In this document: positions 1 to 8,175 of the stretch, in pieces | Layout: every line of letters begins with the position of its first letter | Numbering within the stretch: position 1 is the first letter of the stretch | Assembly: GCA_050291935.1 (NCBI GenBank) | Contig: JBNKKR010000002.1 | Coordinates: forward strand, 62,001-126,000 | Direction of reading: 5' to 3' | Source: Desulfocapsa sp050291935 | GTDB taxonomy: Bacteria; Desulfobacterota; Desulfobulbia; Desulfobulbales; Desulfocapsaceae | DNA: 64,000 nt | Program-made: the position numbers and the translations under genes | Notes under the pieces: model-generated | What the model was told of the DNA's origin: nothing | Databases searched by the model: none | Seen by the model: only the letters and a program-made list of their open reading frames with translations

Positions 1-535
1 GATTGAGAAGCGACTTCACTTGCTTGTTTCCCAGCAGCCCAGCCACCGCCACATCCCAACAGAGCACTACCCCAGTCATCCACAAGCCATAAAGCGCTCG
101 CACCGTAAATGGGGTATCTGGTGAAACCATCACCGTAAAAAGTGAAAGATAAAAGACCGCATTTTTGGGGTTAAGGATTGCTGACATAAAACCCAGCATA
201 AACTGTACTCTTAGGCTTTCCACCTGGACGCTGCTTTCGCTGGTAGCTGTATCCAAAGAACGTTTGGGTGCGCGTAACAGTAGTATCCCGATATAAAAAA
301 GATACGCACCACCAAGATATTTTAAAACAAGCATCAAGGTGGTCAATTCTTTTATCACTTCAAGGCCGGTTACGGCGACAATCAGATAGAGCCCGTTGGC
401 ACTGGCTATCCCTGCACAAAGCGCAAAGGCATAGCGCAGGGGCATACGCAATGAGGTTTGTAAGATAAGAAAAAAGTCAGGGCCGGGACTCAAAAGAGCC
501 ATAAAATGGGCTGAGGCGATCAATACAAATTCCAT
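1..535 (-). CDS. LysE family amino-acid exporter (3' end cut by window)
   Basis: Reading leftward from ATG at 535, the translation begins MEFVLIASAHFMALLSPGPD and continues open for 178 codons to the window edge. The GPD motif after a short hydrophobic start, followed by several hydrophobic segments and a late NPKNAVFY motif, is typical of LysE/RhtB inner-membrane exporters, which expel amino acids such as lysine, homoserine or threonine. The usual length is about 205 residues, so only the last ~25 are missing. An AraC-family regulator gene ends 46 bp upstream on the same strand and may control it. The substrate cannot be told from sequence. Confidence 0.88.
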   Translation of the reverse strand, partial: MEFVLIASAHFMALLSPGPDFFLILQTSLRMPLRYAFALCAGIASANGLYLIVAVTGLEVIKELTTLMLVLKYLGGAYLFYIGILLLRAPKRSLDTATSESSVQVESLRVQFMLGFMSAILNPKNAVFYLSLFTVMVSPDTPFTVRALYGLWMTGVVLCWDVAVAGLLGNKQVKSLLN

Positions 536-581
536 ACTTCTCCTTTTTTGAAAAACTACTATAGAGAAGCTTGAATCGTAT

Positions 582-1391
582 TTATTGTATAAAATTGACT
601 TGGTACTCTTTTGGGGTAAGGGTGGTAATGCCCTTAAAATGACGATGAAAATGACTCTGATCAAAAAATCCGCACTCCAGAGCCACATCAGCCAGTTCTC
701 TGCCCTCTCGCAGCAGCTTCCTGGCATACTCAATCCTACAGTTTAGTCTGTAGGCATGAGGTGTTAAGGTCGTTGCTGCTTTAAACTGTCGTAACAGGGT
801 ATACGGATTTGCTTGCAGTTCCGTTGCCAACAGATCCAAGGGAAGATCCTCACCTAAATCACTCTGCAAGCGTTGTCGCAAGTTATCTATTTTTCCGGAT
901 GAAAGGCTAGCTAACGCCTCTCTCTCACAACACTGGATAAATACACTGCTGACAAGATCCACCAGCCGCTGCTCTTTTTCATCCAGCTCTTCGCCATTAT
1001 CCATTAAAAGAGCCATGGTGGAAATGTATTGCTCGTAGAGTTCAGGGTGTTCCAATATAATATCTTTGGATTTTCGAAAGGCGCTAACTCCCCAGAGGGA
1101 TTTTTGCACCTGCAAACACCAATCAACATCAAGATAAAGCATATAATAGCTGCGCTCACCAAGCGCCGTGGGATTACAGGAATGCAATGTTTCCGGATTA
1201 ATAATAGCCAGGCTTCCCGGTCGCAGGTGCGCTTGCTCATCAGCAACAGTGTAGACAACTTCTCCCTTAGAAATAGCACCAACACTAAAGCTTTGATGCA
1301 TATGGGAAGTATAATGTCTGCCACTGTTAACGGTGTAACGACATTCCGCAAAGGGAAGCTCGTTATGCTTGGAAAATTGTTTTTTAACCAT
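582..1391 (-). CDS. AraC-family transcriptional regulator with cupin sensor domain
   Basis: The product is 269 residues from the ATG at 1391; the open frame extends slightly upstream to a TTG, but ATG is preferred. The N-terminal ~130 residues look like an AraC cupin-like ligand domain (HMHQSFSVGAISKGE, then HLRPGSLAIINPETLHSC). The C-terminal ~100 residues hold two helix-turn-helix motifs ending in GFFDQSHFHRHFKG and TPKEYQ, the AraC signature. It lies between a TSUP permease and a LysE exporter on one strand with short gaps, so it probably regulates one or both. This architecture is common for AraC regulators beside LysE exporters. The inducer is unknown. Confidence 0.9.
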   Translation of the reverse strand: MVKKQFSKHNELPFAECRYTVNSGRHYTSHMHQSFSVGAISKGEVVYTVADEQAHLRPGSLAIINPETLHSCNPTALGERSYYMLYLDVDWCLQVQKSLWGVSAFRKSKDIILEHPELYEQYISTMALLMDNGEELDEKEQRLVDLVSSVFIQCCEREALASLSSGKIDNLRQRLQSDLGEDLPLDLLATELQANPYTLLRQFKAATTLTPHAYRLNCRIEYARKLLREGRELADVALECGFFDQSHFHRHFKGITTLTPKEYQVNFIQ

Positions 1392-1431
1392 ATGTTTTGT
1401 GCGGGCAGGCAAGTCGTAAACTCTGCAAATC

Positions 1432-2196
1432 TTACAGCCAACCCATGGAAAACAAATACTTTATCAACATAACAAGACACATCACGACCACGACAATCCG
1501 CAAATATTTCGGATCGATTGTAAAAAGACAGTGTGAACCGCCCCAAGCACCAATAAATTGGCCAAGCATCATCACAATACCAGCGGACCAGACAACTTTT
1601 CCTGCCAATAAAAAAATCGATAATGCCGCAAAATTAGTAGAAAAGTTGAGTGTCTTCGCAATTGCCGTTGCTTCAATTAAGCCATAGCCCCGTAAGGACA
1701 CACCACTAAGCGCAAAAAATGAACCTGTCCCTGGACCAAACATACCATCATAGCAACCAATAACCGGTACCACAAACTTTTGATAGTTACTGCGTGAAAT
1801 TTTCGGAGTACTCCTTGTGGAAAGGCTTCCCGGTGAAAAGAGAAAATAGACGACAATAAAGAGTAACACTAAGGGGATAAGACCACGTAAAATTCCAGCA
1901 TCAATACACTGTATTATAATGGTGCCCACAAGAGATCCGATAAAGGCAAAAAGCATTAAGAATTTTACATTCCCCCAGGAAACCTTTCTTTTTCGCAACA
2001 TGACAAAGGTTGCCGTGGCAGTCCCAGTTGCCCCTTGCAACTTATTTGTTGCCAGTGCGGCAATTGGTGGAATACCACTTAATATCAACGCAGGAAGGGA
2101 GATAAGGCCTCCACCACCCGCCAAGGTATCCAAAAAACCCGCAATACAGGCAGCAACAAACAGAAAAGAGAGAACTTCCATGGACGGCTCTATCAT
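1432..2196 (-). CDS. TSUP (TauE/SafE, YfcA-like) membrane permease
   Basis: A 254-residue, very hydrophobic protein with about seven to eight predicted membrane segments. The N-terminal DTLAGGGGLISLPAL and the internal repeat GCYDGMFGPGTGSFFAL are the paired glycine-rich motifs of the TSUP family (TauE/SafE/YfcA), which moves sulfur-containing or small organic anions across the inner membrane. The stop is 40 bp before the start of the AraC gene on the same strand. The start at 2196 has TAGGT directly before it; an internal ATG at 2181 is a possible alternative. The substrate is not predictable. Confidence 0.88.
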   Translation of the reverse strand: MIEPSMEVLSFLFVAACIAGFLDTLAGGGGLISLPALILSGIPPIAALATNKLQGATGTATATFVMLRKRKVSWGNVKFLMLFAFIGSLVGTIIIQCIDAGILRGLIPLVLLFIVVYFLFSPGSLSTRSTPKISRSNYQKFVVPVIGCYDGMFGPGTGSFFALSGVSLRGYGLIEATAIAKTLNFSTNFAALSIFLLAGKVVWSAGIVMMLGQFIGAWGGSHCLFTIDPKYLRIVVVVMCLVMLIKYLFSMGWL

Positions 2197-2272
2197 ACCT
2201 ACTCACACACCTCAACTCGTACCCATAAAGACAATACTTCACCACACGCTCACAATGAGTCGCACTTCTATT

Positions 2273-2809
2273 TTACGAGCCCCGAACCGCATCGATAAAC
2301 TGCTTCATAAGATGAAAATCTTTCACTCCATCAATTTCCACCCCACTGGAAACATCCACCCCAAATGGCCTGATCCTTTGGATGATTCCTGCCACGTTTC
2401 CAGGGGTCAACCCGCCTGCTAAAATAATATCTTTCGCCTCCTCCTGCACCCAGGGCGGAAACTCTTCAAACACACCACTGCCAATACTTGCATCAAAGAA
2501 AAAATAATCATAATCAAGGCTTACCGGTGGTCTTTCTTTGGAGGCCAGGGCCAGGTTCGGGACCTGTTTCTTTTCATAAATCTGGGTATAATCAAAGGCA
2601 GGAGCGGCATCTTTAACATCACTGTGGTGCAGACCAACCACAAAACTTTTTATCTTTCCCCTGGCATGTTCTGCAAGGGCAATGGCTTGTTCTGTCGGGC
2701 AATAGCGTATGCTTTTATGATAGGTCACCACACCTATGGCATCATAGCCATATTCAATTGCCTTATCGATCTGTTCCGTTGTCCGTAGCCCACATACCTT
2801 AACAAACAT
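2273..2809 (-). CDS. trpF: Phosphoribosylanthranilate isomerase
   Basis: The enzyme catalyses the Amadori rearrangement of N-(5-phosphoribosyl)anthranilate in tryptophan synthesis. The 178-residue product starts MFVKVCGLRTTEQ, containing the KVCG(L/I)R motif whose Cys is the general base, and ends with LAGGLTPGNV and GVDVSSGVE, the conserved phosphate-binding strands of this TIM barrel. I chose the ATG at 2809 over the longer frame because CGGAG lies just upstream and family homology begins there. It is slightly shorter than the usual ~200 residues. No other trp gene is in the window, so it stands alone here. Confidence 0.85.
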   Translation of the reverse strand: MFVKVCGLRTTEQIDKAIEYGYDAIGVVTYHKSIRYCPTEQAIALAEHARGKIKSFVVGLHHSDVKDAAPAFDYTQIYEKKQVPNLALASKERPPVSLDYDYFFFDASIGSGVFEEFPPWVQEEAKDIILAGGLTPGNVAGIIQRIRPFGVDVSSGVEIDGVKDFHLMKQFIDAVRGS

Positions 2810-2880
2810 ACTAACTCCGTTTTCCATATAACCATCCTGCCTAAAACAGCCCCCACAGACCAAGCAAAACAAAAGGTGGC

Positions 2881-3252
2881 CTAAAACTGCCAAACGGGCC
2901 GTTTTCCCCCTACCATTCTCCTGTCACCTTCTATTTTTTTTACAAAAATAGCGGTAAATCCTGCCTGCCTGAGCCACTCTCGTTCACCACCATCATCCAT
3001 TTGGATATACAATACTCCACCCGGTTGCAAAAGCATTCTACAATAACAGAGGTCTTCTAACAGGCTTCCCAGCGCTTCCTGGCCACTATTCTGAGGTGTA
3101 TAATAGATGATGTCAAAACATGGCTTGCTTCTAAAGTCACGTAGATATCCTAAAACCTCAACACTTTCATATTCTTTTTGTCCCCATCCCACAATTTTTT
3201 TCTGTGGTTCCAACTTGCCATGCACCGTAAGAACCTTCGTTTTTTCTTCCAT
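2881..3252 (-). CDS. Unknown protein, possible methyltransferase-like fold
   Basis: A 123-residue product from the ATG at 3252. The middle reads FDIIYYTPQ and the C-terminal half MLLQPGGVLYIQMDD, then REWLRQAGF. This pattern recalls strands 4 and 5 of SAM-dependent methyltransferases, but the SAM-binding glycine loop is not visible. It ends 71 bp upstream of trpF on the same strand, so the two may be cotranscribed. I do not recognise the family; a non-catalytic Rossmann-like protein is as likely as an enzyme. Confidence 0.6.
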   Translation of the reverse strand: MEEKTKVLTVHGKLEPQKKIVGWGQKEYESVEVLGYLRDFRSKPCFDIIYYTPQNSGQEALGSLLEDLCYCRMLLQPGGVLYIQMDDGGEREWLRQAGFTAIFVKKIEGDRRMVGGKRPVWQF

Positions 3253-3329
3253 TGGCCCGTCCCTTAAAAAAATAATTTCTCTTTTGTGTCTGTTGTGTAC
3301 CGTAGCAATAAAGGAGTACAGATTTTCCT

Positions 3330-3572
3330 TCAGTGGAGTTGTGAGAGAAGAACAGTGAATAAGATCGCTCCCAAGTAGCAGAGAATTACTTTTGCAATAT
3401 CCCAATATTTCACTCCCACACTACGCAACCATAGAAAACCCTTCATTTCTGCTCCCTCCAAGCCACTGCCATCAATCTCTCCAACCTGAAACAACTGGGA
3501 CAGCATCGGTTCATGTACTTCCGCTTTCATTTTGTCTACCTCCCTGGTGTTTGCTTTTGCATCCAATCCCAT
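3330..3572 (-). CDS. Small hypothetical protein with C-terminal membrane segment
   Basis: An 80-residue open frame; a shorter version from an internal Met (15th codon) gives 66 residues. The C-terminal ~22 residues (DIAKVILCYLGAILFTVLL) form a plausible single transmembrane helix after a charged soluble part. It fills the space upstream of the unknown gene at 2881-3252 and is divergent from the MocR gene. No family is recognised and coding status is uncertain. Confidence 0.35.
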   Translation of the reverse strand: MGLDAKANTREVDKMKAEVHEPMLSQLFQVGEIDGSGLEGAEMKGFLWLRSVGVKYWDIAKVILCYLGAILFTVLLSQLH

Positions 3573-3675
3573 TCATTTTTTTCTTTGCACTAGTATAACG
3601 ACGGTGGTAAACAAGAACAGATGCAGAATATAAAAAAAAACACCATAACAGATTGGCCTTTTGAGGCACGATGAC

Positions 3676-5772
3676 ATGGCATACCACTATGTAAAATTGG
3701 CAAACAGTCTTGAGAAACAGATTCTGGCCGGGGAATATCTGGCAGGAGAAAAACTCCCTTCCCTTCGCAAATTACAGGCCACTACCGGGAAATCGATCTC
3801 CACCGTGTATCAGGCCTATGAAGAATTGGAAAACCGTGGACTGGTTGAAGTCAGGGAAAAATCAGGTTTTTTTGCAAGACCCTTGCTCAACGACATCCTG
3901 CCACTCCCCAAACAAGGTGCCTCCACAGTAAAATCACATAAGGTAGCCATCAATGTTCTTGCCTCAATCATGCAACGATCCTTTACCGATCCCACCCTTA
4001 TCCCCTTTGGACAGGCCGTTGCGGATCAATCCCTCTTACCTGGGAAACAGATGGCGGCGGCAATTCGAACGGCGGCAGCTGGATATCAGGATGGAAGTTG
4101 TACTGGATATGGAGCGCCCATAGGCCTCCAACATTTACAAAGAGAGATCGCCAAACGACATCTTGATTTACAACACAGGGGATGTGGATCTGAAATAATA
4201 ATAACCCAGGGCTGCATGAACGCAATTGAGCTCTGTCTGCGAAGTGTTGCCAGACCAGGTGATACTATTTTGTTAGAATCCCCCACCTTCCTCTGCTATC
4301 TCCAGCTCCTGGAAGACTTGAATATGCGGGCCGTAGAACTGGCAGCAGATCCCGTTACCGGCCTGGATATCAAAAAACTAGAAAAAACCCTTGATGAACA
4401 CGATATTCGTGCGGCCCTCTTTAATCCAAATTTTCAAAATCCATTGGGTTTTGAAATGGAGAAGAAAAAGAAAAAGAATATGGTGGAACTCTTTAGCAAT
4501 CGTGGTATTCCAATTATTGAAGACGGGATCTATGAAAATCTCTACTTTGGAGAGCACAAGCCACTAGCATTAAAGCATTTTGACACCCAAGGGATGGTGC
4601 TCTACTGCACCTCCTTTTCAAAGGATCTGTTGCCGGATTTGCGTATGGGATGGTTACTTGCGGGGAAATACCGGGAAAAGGTGAAACGACTCAAATTTAA
4701 CAATATGATGGCAAATTCCCAACTCACCCAAAACGCATTGACCCACTTTCTCGCAAGCGGTAGCTATGACAGGCATCTTAGAAAACTACGAAACAGTCTA
4801 CGCAAACAGGCAGCCGACATGAGCCAATCCATTGGTCGCCATTTCCCCCCCGAATGTAGAATATCCTCACCCAAAGGAGGCTTGATCCTTTGGGTGGAAC
4901 TACCAGAAAACGTCGATAGCCTGCAACTTTTTCGCCTGGCAGAAAAAGAAAACATCTCCATACTTCCGGGTACCCTTTGCTCCGGCACCGGCCAATATGA
5001 TCATTGCATACGGCTCTGTTTCGGTCATCCCTGGGATAGTCGTTTGGAACAGGGGATGGCTACCCTTGGGAAATTAGTACAGAAACTGACGGTTAAAGCG
5101 GAAAAGCAACATTCACAATCAAGCAAAAATGAAATCGTGGTGGGACTCAATAGCGCTCCTGAAATTAATAGAATTGAGGATATTGTACGAGTCTTTGCAA
5201 AGACAGACTCCAGTTTCTCACTGCGATTTCATCAATCAATTTCCGGAAATATTCTTAAGCTTATCGCCAGTGGTGAACTCCATGGCGGCTTTGTCTTTGG
5301 CCGGGTGGATGATGACCGTTTCGTTGCCCAACACCTGACCACTTACTATTTGCGTATAGTTGGCCCTTTACAGATGGCAGATAAAATCGTCCATGCCACC
5401 TATCAGGAACTAGCAGAACTCCCCTGGATTGGGAACCCTGAGGAATGCCCCTACAGCCAGCTTATGGAAAATATTTTTTATGACAACAATTTTCACCCCA
5501 AACAGGCCATGACCGCCAGCGACGAGCACGCCATTCTTAGTATGATCAAAGCCGGTATCGGAATGAATTTTATGATGGAAGATGAGGCAAGGGAACTGGC
5601 CGCAAATGGTAGCCTGGTGGTCTGGGAGCAGGAACGTTTTGCTTTTCCCCTCTCCTTTGTCACCTTGGCAAGCGCACAAAAAAACATGCCGACGATGGAA
5701 ATAAGAGAGGTGATCAAGCAAATAGCATGGCACCAACATGCCGCCATTGCCTGCTCGTGTAAATCCTCATAA
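3676..5772 (+). CDS. MocR/GntR-type PLP-dependent regulator fused to a LysR-type ligand-binding domain
   Basis: The 698-residue product has three parts. Residues ~1-70 are a GntR winged helix (AGEKLPSLRKLQATTGKS). Residues ~90-470 are a fold-type I aminotransferase domain with the PLP lysine in CTSFSKDLLPDLRMGW (about K316), as in MocR regulators such as GabR and PdxR. From about residue 486 (NEIVVGLNSAPEINRIED) the extra ~210 residues read as a LysR-type substrate-binding domain, with HQSISGNILKLIASGELHGGF and SMIKAGIGMNFMMEDEA. MocR proteins are normally ~450-500 residues, so the tail is additional. The start is the ATG at 3676, preceded by GAGG; the frame also extends to a TTG at 3661. Target genes are unknown. 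Confidence 0.88.
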   Translation: MAYHYVKLANSLEKQILAGEYLAGEKLPSLRKLQATTGKSISTVYQAYEELENRGLVEVREKSGFFARPLLNDILPLPKQGASTVKSHKVAINVLASIMQRSFTDPTLIPFGQAVADQSLLPGKQMAAAIRTAAAGYQDGSCTGYGAPIGLQHLQREIAKRHLDLQHRGCGSEIIITQGCMNAIELCLRSVARPGDTILLESPTFLCYLQLLEDLNMRAVELAADPVTGLDIKKLEKTLDEHDIRAALFNPNFQNPLGFEMEKKKKKNMVELFSNRGIPIIEDGIYENLYFGEHKPLALKHFDTQGMVLYCTSFSKDLLPDLRMGWLLAGKYREKVKRLKFNNMMANSQLTQNALTHFLASGSYDRHLRKLRNSLRKQAADMSQSIGRHFPPECRISSPKGGLILWVELPENVDSLQLFRLAEKENISILPGTLCSGTGQYDHCIRLCFGHPWDSRLEQGMATLGKLVQKLTVKAEKQHSQSSKNEIVVGLNSAPEINRIEDIVRVFAKTDSSFSLRFHQSISGNILKLIASGELHGGFVFGRVDDDRFVAQHLTTYYLRIVGPLQMADKIVHATYQELAELPWIGNPEECPYSQLMENIFYDNNFHPKQAMTASDEHAILSMIKAGIGMNFMMEDEARELAANGSLVVWEQERFAFPLSFVTLASAQKNMPTMEIREVIKQIAWHQHAAIACSCKSS

Positions 5773-5834
5773 ACAAAAACTGCAGGCAAGCAAAGAGCGC
5801 CCACAGTCTTCAATTCAACAAAATCCGCCTGTGT

Positions 5835-6911
5835 TTATTTTTTCTTTCGCAACCGGTTCATTGCAATACGAATACTTGTTCCCAAACGCTCAATGGCCTG
5901 ACTGAGCTGGCCTATCTCGTCCGAGCGATCTAATCCGCTGATGGCAAGATCCAACTGTCCTTTACTGTACTTCTCGGCAATAACGGTCAATCCTCGAATC
6001 GGGGCGGTTAACGACCTGGACACCAGAAACGCTATAATACAGACCACTACTAACGTTCCGATCAAGAGAAAAAGCGCCTTTTGATTTTGTGCTTTTACCC
6101 CACGAAAGGCCTCGTCATAATCCTGTTGGCTGATCATCGTCCATCCCTGGGAAGTTTTTTGGCCAACAGCAATCACTTTTTTGCCTGACGTATCGGTATA
6201 AACAATGCTCTTCTTCCCGGCACGAATCGCTTTAACCGCCATATTCTCACCAAGATTCTTCCGCGATTTGGTCATTTGTGCATCGAGGTGGGCAATCACA
6301 TCATCTTTTTCGTCAACTAAAAAACTAAATCCACTTTCTCCGATTTTGGCAGCAACGATCTCGCTTGACAATTTTTCCAAGGTCATTGCCTGGGCAAGGA
6401 CACCCTGCAGTTTACCGGTGTTGTCAAGGATGCCGGTGGAAAGCACCATCGCGGGTTTTCCAGAGGTTTTGCCGATCAAAATCTGCCTACCGAATCCGTC
6501 TCCTTCAACAACCTGCTTGAAATACTCCCGATCCCCGTAATATTTGTTCGGTTTACCATCGCTTCGCCCAATATTATTTCCGTCCACATCGGTGGTAAAT
6601 GCCAAATATGACCAGTCATAATTGGCAACAATACTTTTGAGCACCACATTCTGTCGACCTGCGTCCATTGACGTCATTGCCTCAAGCAAAGCGTTCTGCG
6701 TCAGCATCCGTAGGTTCATATCAACCCAATCATTCACCTGCGCGGTCAGTGTCTCGTTGATTGCAGTCAGTTCCAGATTAACCTTCTCACCGGTCAGCGA
6801 ACTGATGTTCTGATAACTGACAAACCATATAATCAGCAAAGGAACCACCGCAACAAGCAGCAAAATCAATAGTAGCTTCTGAGCAATACCAAATGTAACT
6901 TTCTGAGCCAT
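5835..6911 (-). CDS. Membrane receptor with dCache sensor and HAMP domain but no output domain
   Basis: A 358-residue protein. A first membrane helix (LLLILLLVAVVPLLIIWFV, ~13-32) is followed by a ~240-residue periplasmic Cache-type sensor (GKPNKYYGDREYFKQVVEG, GKPAMVLSTGIL, ESGFSFLVDE), a second helix (LFLLIGTLVVVCIIAFLVS) and a HAMP domain (PIRGLTVIAEKYSKGQLD to DEIGQLSQAIERLG). The protein ends about 15 residues later in a basic tail, RLRKKK. There is no chemotaxis signalling domain, kinase or cyclase. It is the last gene of a run with two Roadblock-like genes, suggesting that signal passes to them by contact. A true end is likely, since no degraded remnant follows before the convergent MocR gene. 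Confidence 0.85.
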   Translation of the reverse strand: MAQKVTFGIAQKLLLILLLVAVVPLLIIWFVSYQNISSLTGEKVNLELTAINETLTAQVNDWVDMNLRMLTQNALLEAMTSMDAGRQNVVLKSIVANYDWSYLAFTTDVDGNNIGRSDGKPNKYYGDREYFKQVVEGDGFGRQILIGKTSGKPAMVLSTGILDNTGKLQGVLAQAMTLEKLSSEIVAAKIGESGFSFLVDEKDDVIAHLDAQMTKSRKNLGENMAVKAIRAGKKSIVYTDTSGKKVIAVGQKTSQGWTMISQQDYDEAFRGVKAQNQKALFLLIGTLVVVCIIAFLVSRSLTAPIRGLTVIAEKYSKGQLDLAISGLDRSDEIGQLSQAIERLGTSIRIAMNRLRKKK

Positions 6912-6974
6912 TTTTTCTCCAGTTAAACAAATTTCAAACCAATACTACTTACAAAACAGGGATTTCTTTCCCAT

Positions 6975-7331
6975 TTAGGGAGTAGCCCTTTCACCGCTGC
7001 TGACCTGCTTGATCAGCCGGTACACCGCATCGAGCATATCAGGTGCAGAACTGTCCGCACGTTGTAACACTCCAAGTAGAAACCCACCGATACAAAAGAG
7101 ATAAAAGTTTTCTTTACCACTTCGGCAAAAGCTGATGTGCTTGCAGCAAGAGACACCCACCGCATCCTGGATTCCTGCCGAACAACGCATCGCATATGCT
7201 ATTAGCTCCTGATACTGCCCAGGCTGATCAAACGTGTGCCCAAGCAGTTCGCCGGTCTTTCGAACCAACAAACAGCTTGCGACGCCATTGATTCCATCAA
7301 CACGGGAGATAAACTCTTTTGCCGTCGCCAT
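6975..7331 (-). CDS. Roadblock/LC7-like protein
   Basis: A 118-residue product from the ATG at 7331, two bases after the stop of the upstream gene, so translation is probably coupled. The pattern fits a single Roadblock/LC7 domain: an N-terminal helix, DGINGVASCLLVRKTGELLGHT, a central helix, and a strand ending in GGFLLGVLQ. Bacterial Roadblock proteins (MglB is the best known) bind small GTPases or serve as dimeric scaffolds. It is unusually rich in cysteine around SCCKHISFCRSG. No GTPase gene is nearby. The neighbouring Cache-HAMP receptor is the likely partner. Confidence 0.7.
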   Translation of the reverse strand: MATAKEFISRVDGINGVASCLLVRKTGELLGHTFDQPGQYQELIAYAMRCSAGIQDAVGVSCCKHISFCRSGKENFYLFCIGGFLLGVLQRADSSAPDMLDAVYRLIKQVSSGERATP

Positions 7332-7333
7332 TA

Positions 7334-7990
7334 TCAACCTCTGCCCAACGACTTCAGGACTGGTTCAATCGCCAGTACGAACTGGTCATTTTTCTGTTCA
7401 TCTCCAATCTCGTCTTTGATCTGTTCCAGCAAGGATTCCATCCGAAGTGGAGACTCCTCCCCCTGTTTTTTCCAACTCTCATAGGCATCATCAAAAATCA
7501 GATCCGCCATTGGTCCCAGGACTGCGGCCAACTGCTCTCGCATGCTTACAATCAAATGAAGAAAAGTAGCATCGGGGCCTGTCTCTACTGCCTCCTCTGT
7601 GGCCTCCTCCATCACCTCAGGCTCTGCTATTACCTCTAGTTGAAACTTCCCTGCGAGATAATCTTTCTGTAAAAGGGTTATCAGCGCCATCGACATATTC
7701 AGCAGAGTGGCGCCACAGGATGGTTCGTACAGCACAAACAGAAATAGATTCGCATCAAGGGCACGGACAGCAACAACCGATTCATCATAGTTCAGCGTCA
7801 CATCCGTCAGGTCAGGAAACTTCATCAGCCCGGCACCATAGAGTTTAGCAAGCTGTTGCCCCAATGTTTCCAGCCGCTCCGGCTTAAACACCCCAGGCAG
7901 GTTAGTCACCCTCAACCCATCACGTACACTGTAGAGACCGACTCCAATAACTCCGGGAATAGCTTTCAGCTCATCAATCAACTGTTGCAC
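7334..7990 (-). CDS. Roadblock/LC7-like protein with C-terminal DUF8082-like domain
   Basis: A 218-residue product with a GTG start at 7990, preceded by AAGGGA. Residues ~1-115 fit a Roadblock fold (LKAIPGVIGVGLYSVRDGLR; ANLFLFVLYEPSCGATLLN). After an acidic linker the C-terminal ~75 residues (LIVSMREQLAAVLGPMADLI, then SLLEQIKDEIGDEQKNDQF) resemble the helical DUF8082 type of domain; that assignment is from memory of the family and is tentative. It is first in the three-gene run with 6975-7331 and the Cache-HAMP receptor. A Roadblock-based complex reading out the receptor is the natural inference. Confidence 0.7.
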   Translation of the reverse strand: MQQLIDELKAIPGVIGVGLYSVRDGLRVTNLPGVFKPERLETLGQQLAKLYGAGLMKFPDLTDVTLNYDESVVAVRALDANLFLFVLYEPSCGATLLNMSMALITLLQKDYLAGKFQLEVIAEPEVMEEATEEAVETGPDATFLHLIVSMREQLAAVLGPMADLIFDDAYESWKKQGEESPLRMESLLEQIKDEIGDEQKNDQFVLAIEPVLKSLGRG

Positions 7991-8175
7991 GTACTTGTCC
8001 CTTTACAATTCCTGTAAATTAACGCCCCATAAACCCAAATCACCTAGCTTAAAAAAAAGGTAGTAATTTGTCGATATTTTTCCAAACTAAAATCTCCACC
8101 TTTTTTCGCGTCTACAAAGTTGCGCAATTTGTAAGTCCAGTTGACAATTGGTACATATTGCAATAGGGTGAAGAT

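Noticed and set aside
1004..1546. 180-residue minus-strand ORF
   Set aside because: Overlaps the AraC and TSUP genes in another frame; those have clear family motifs.
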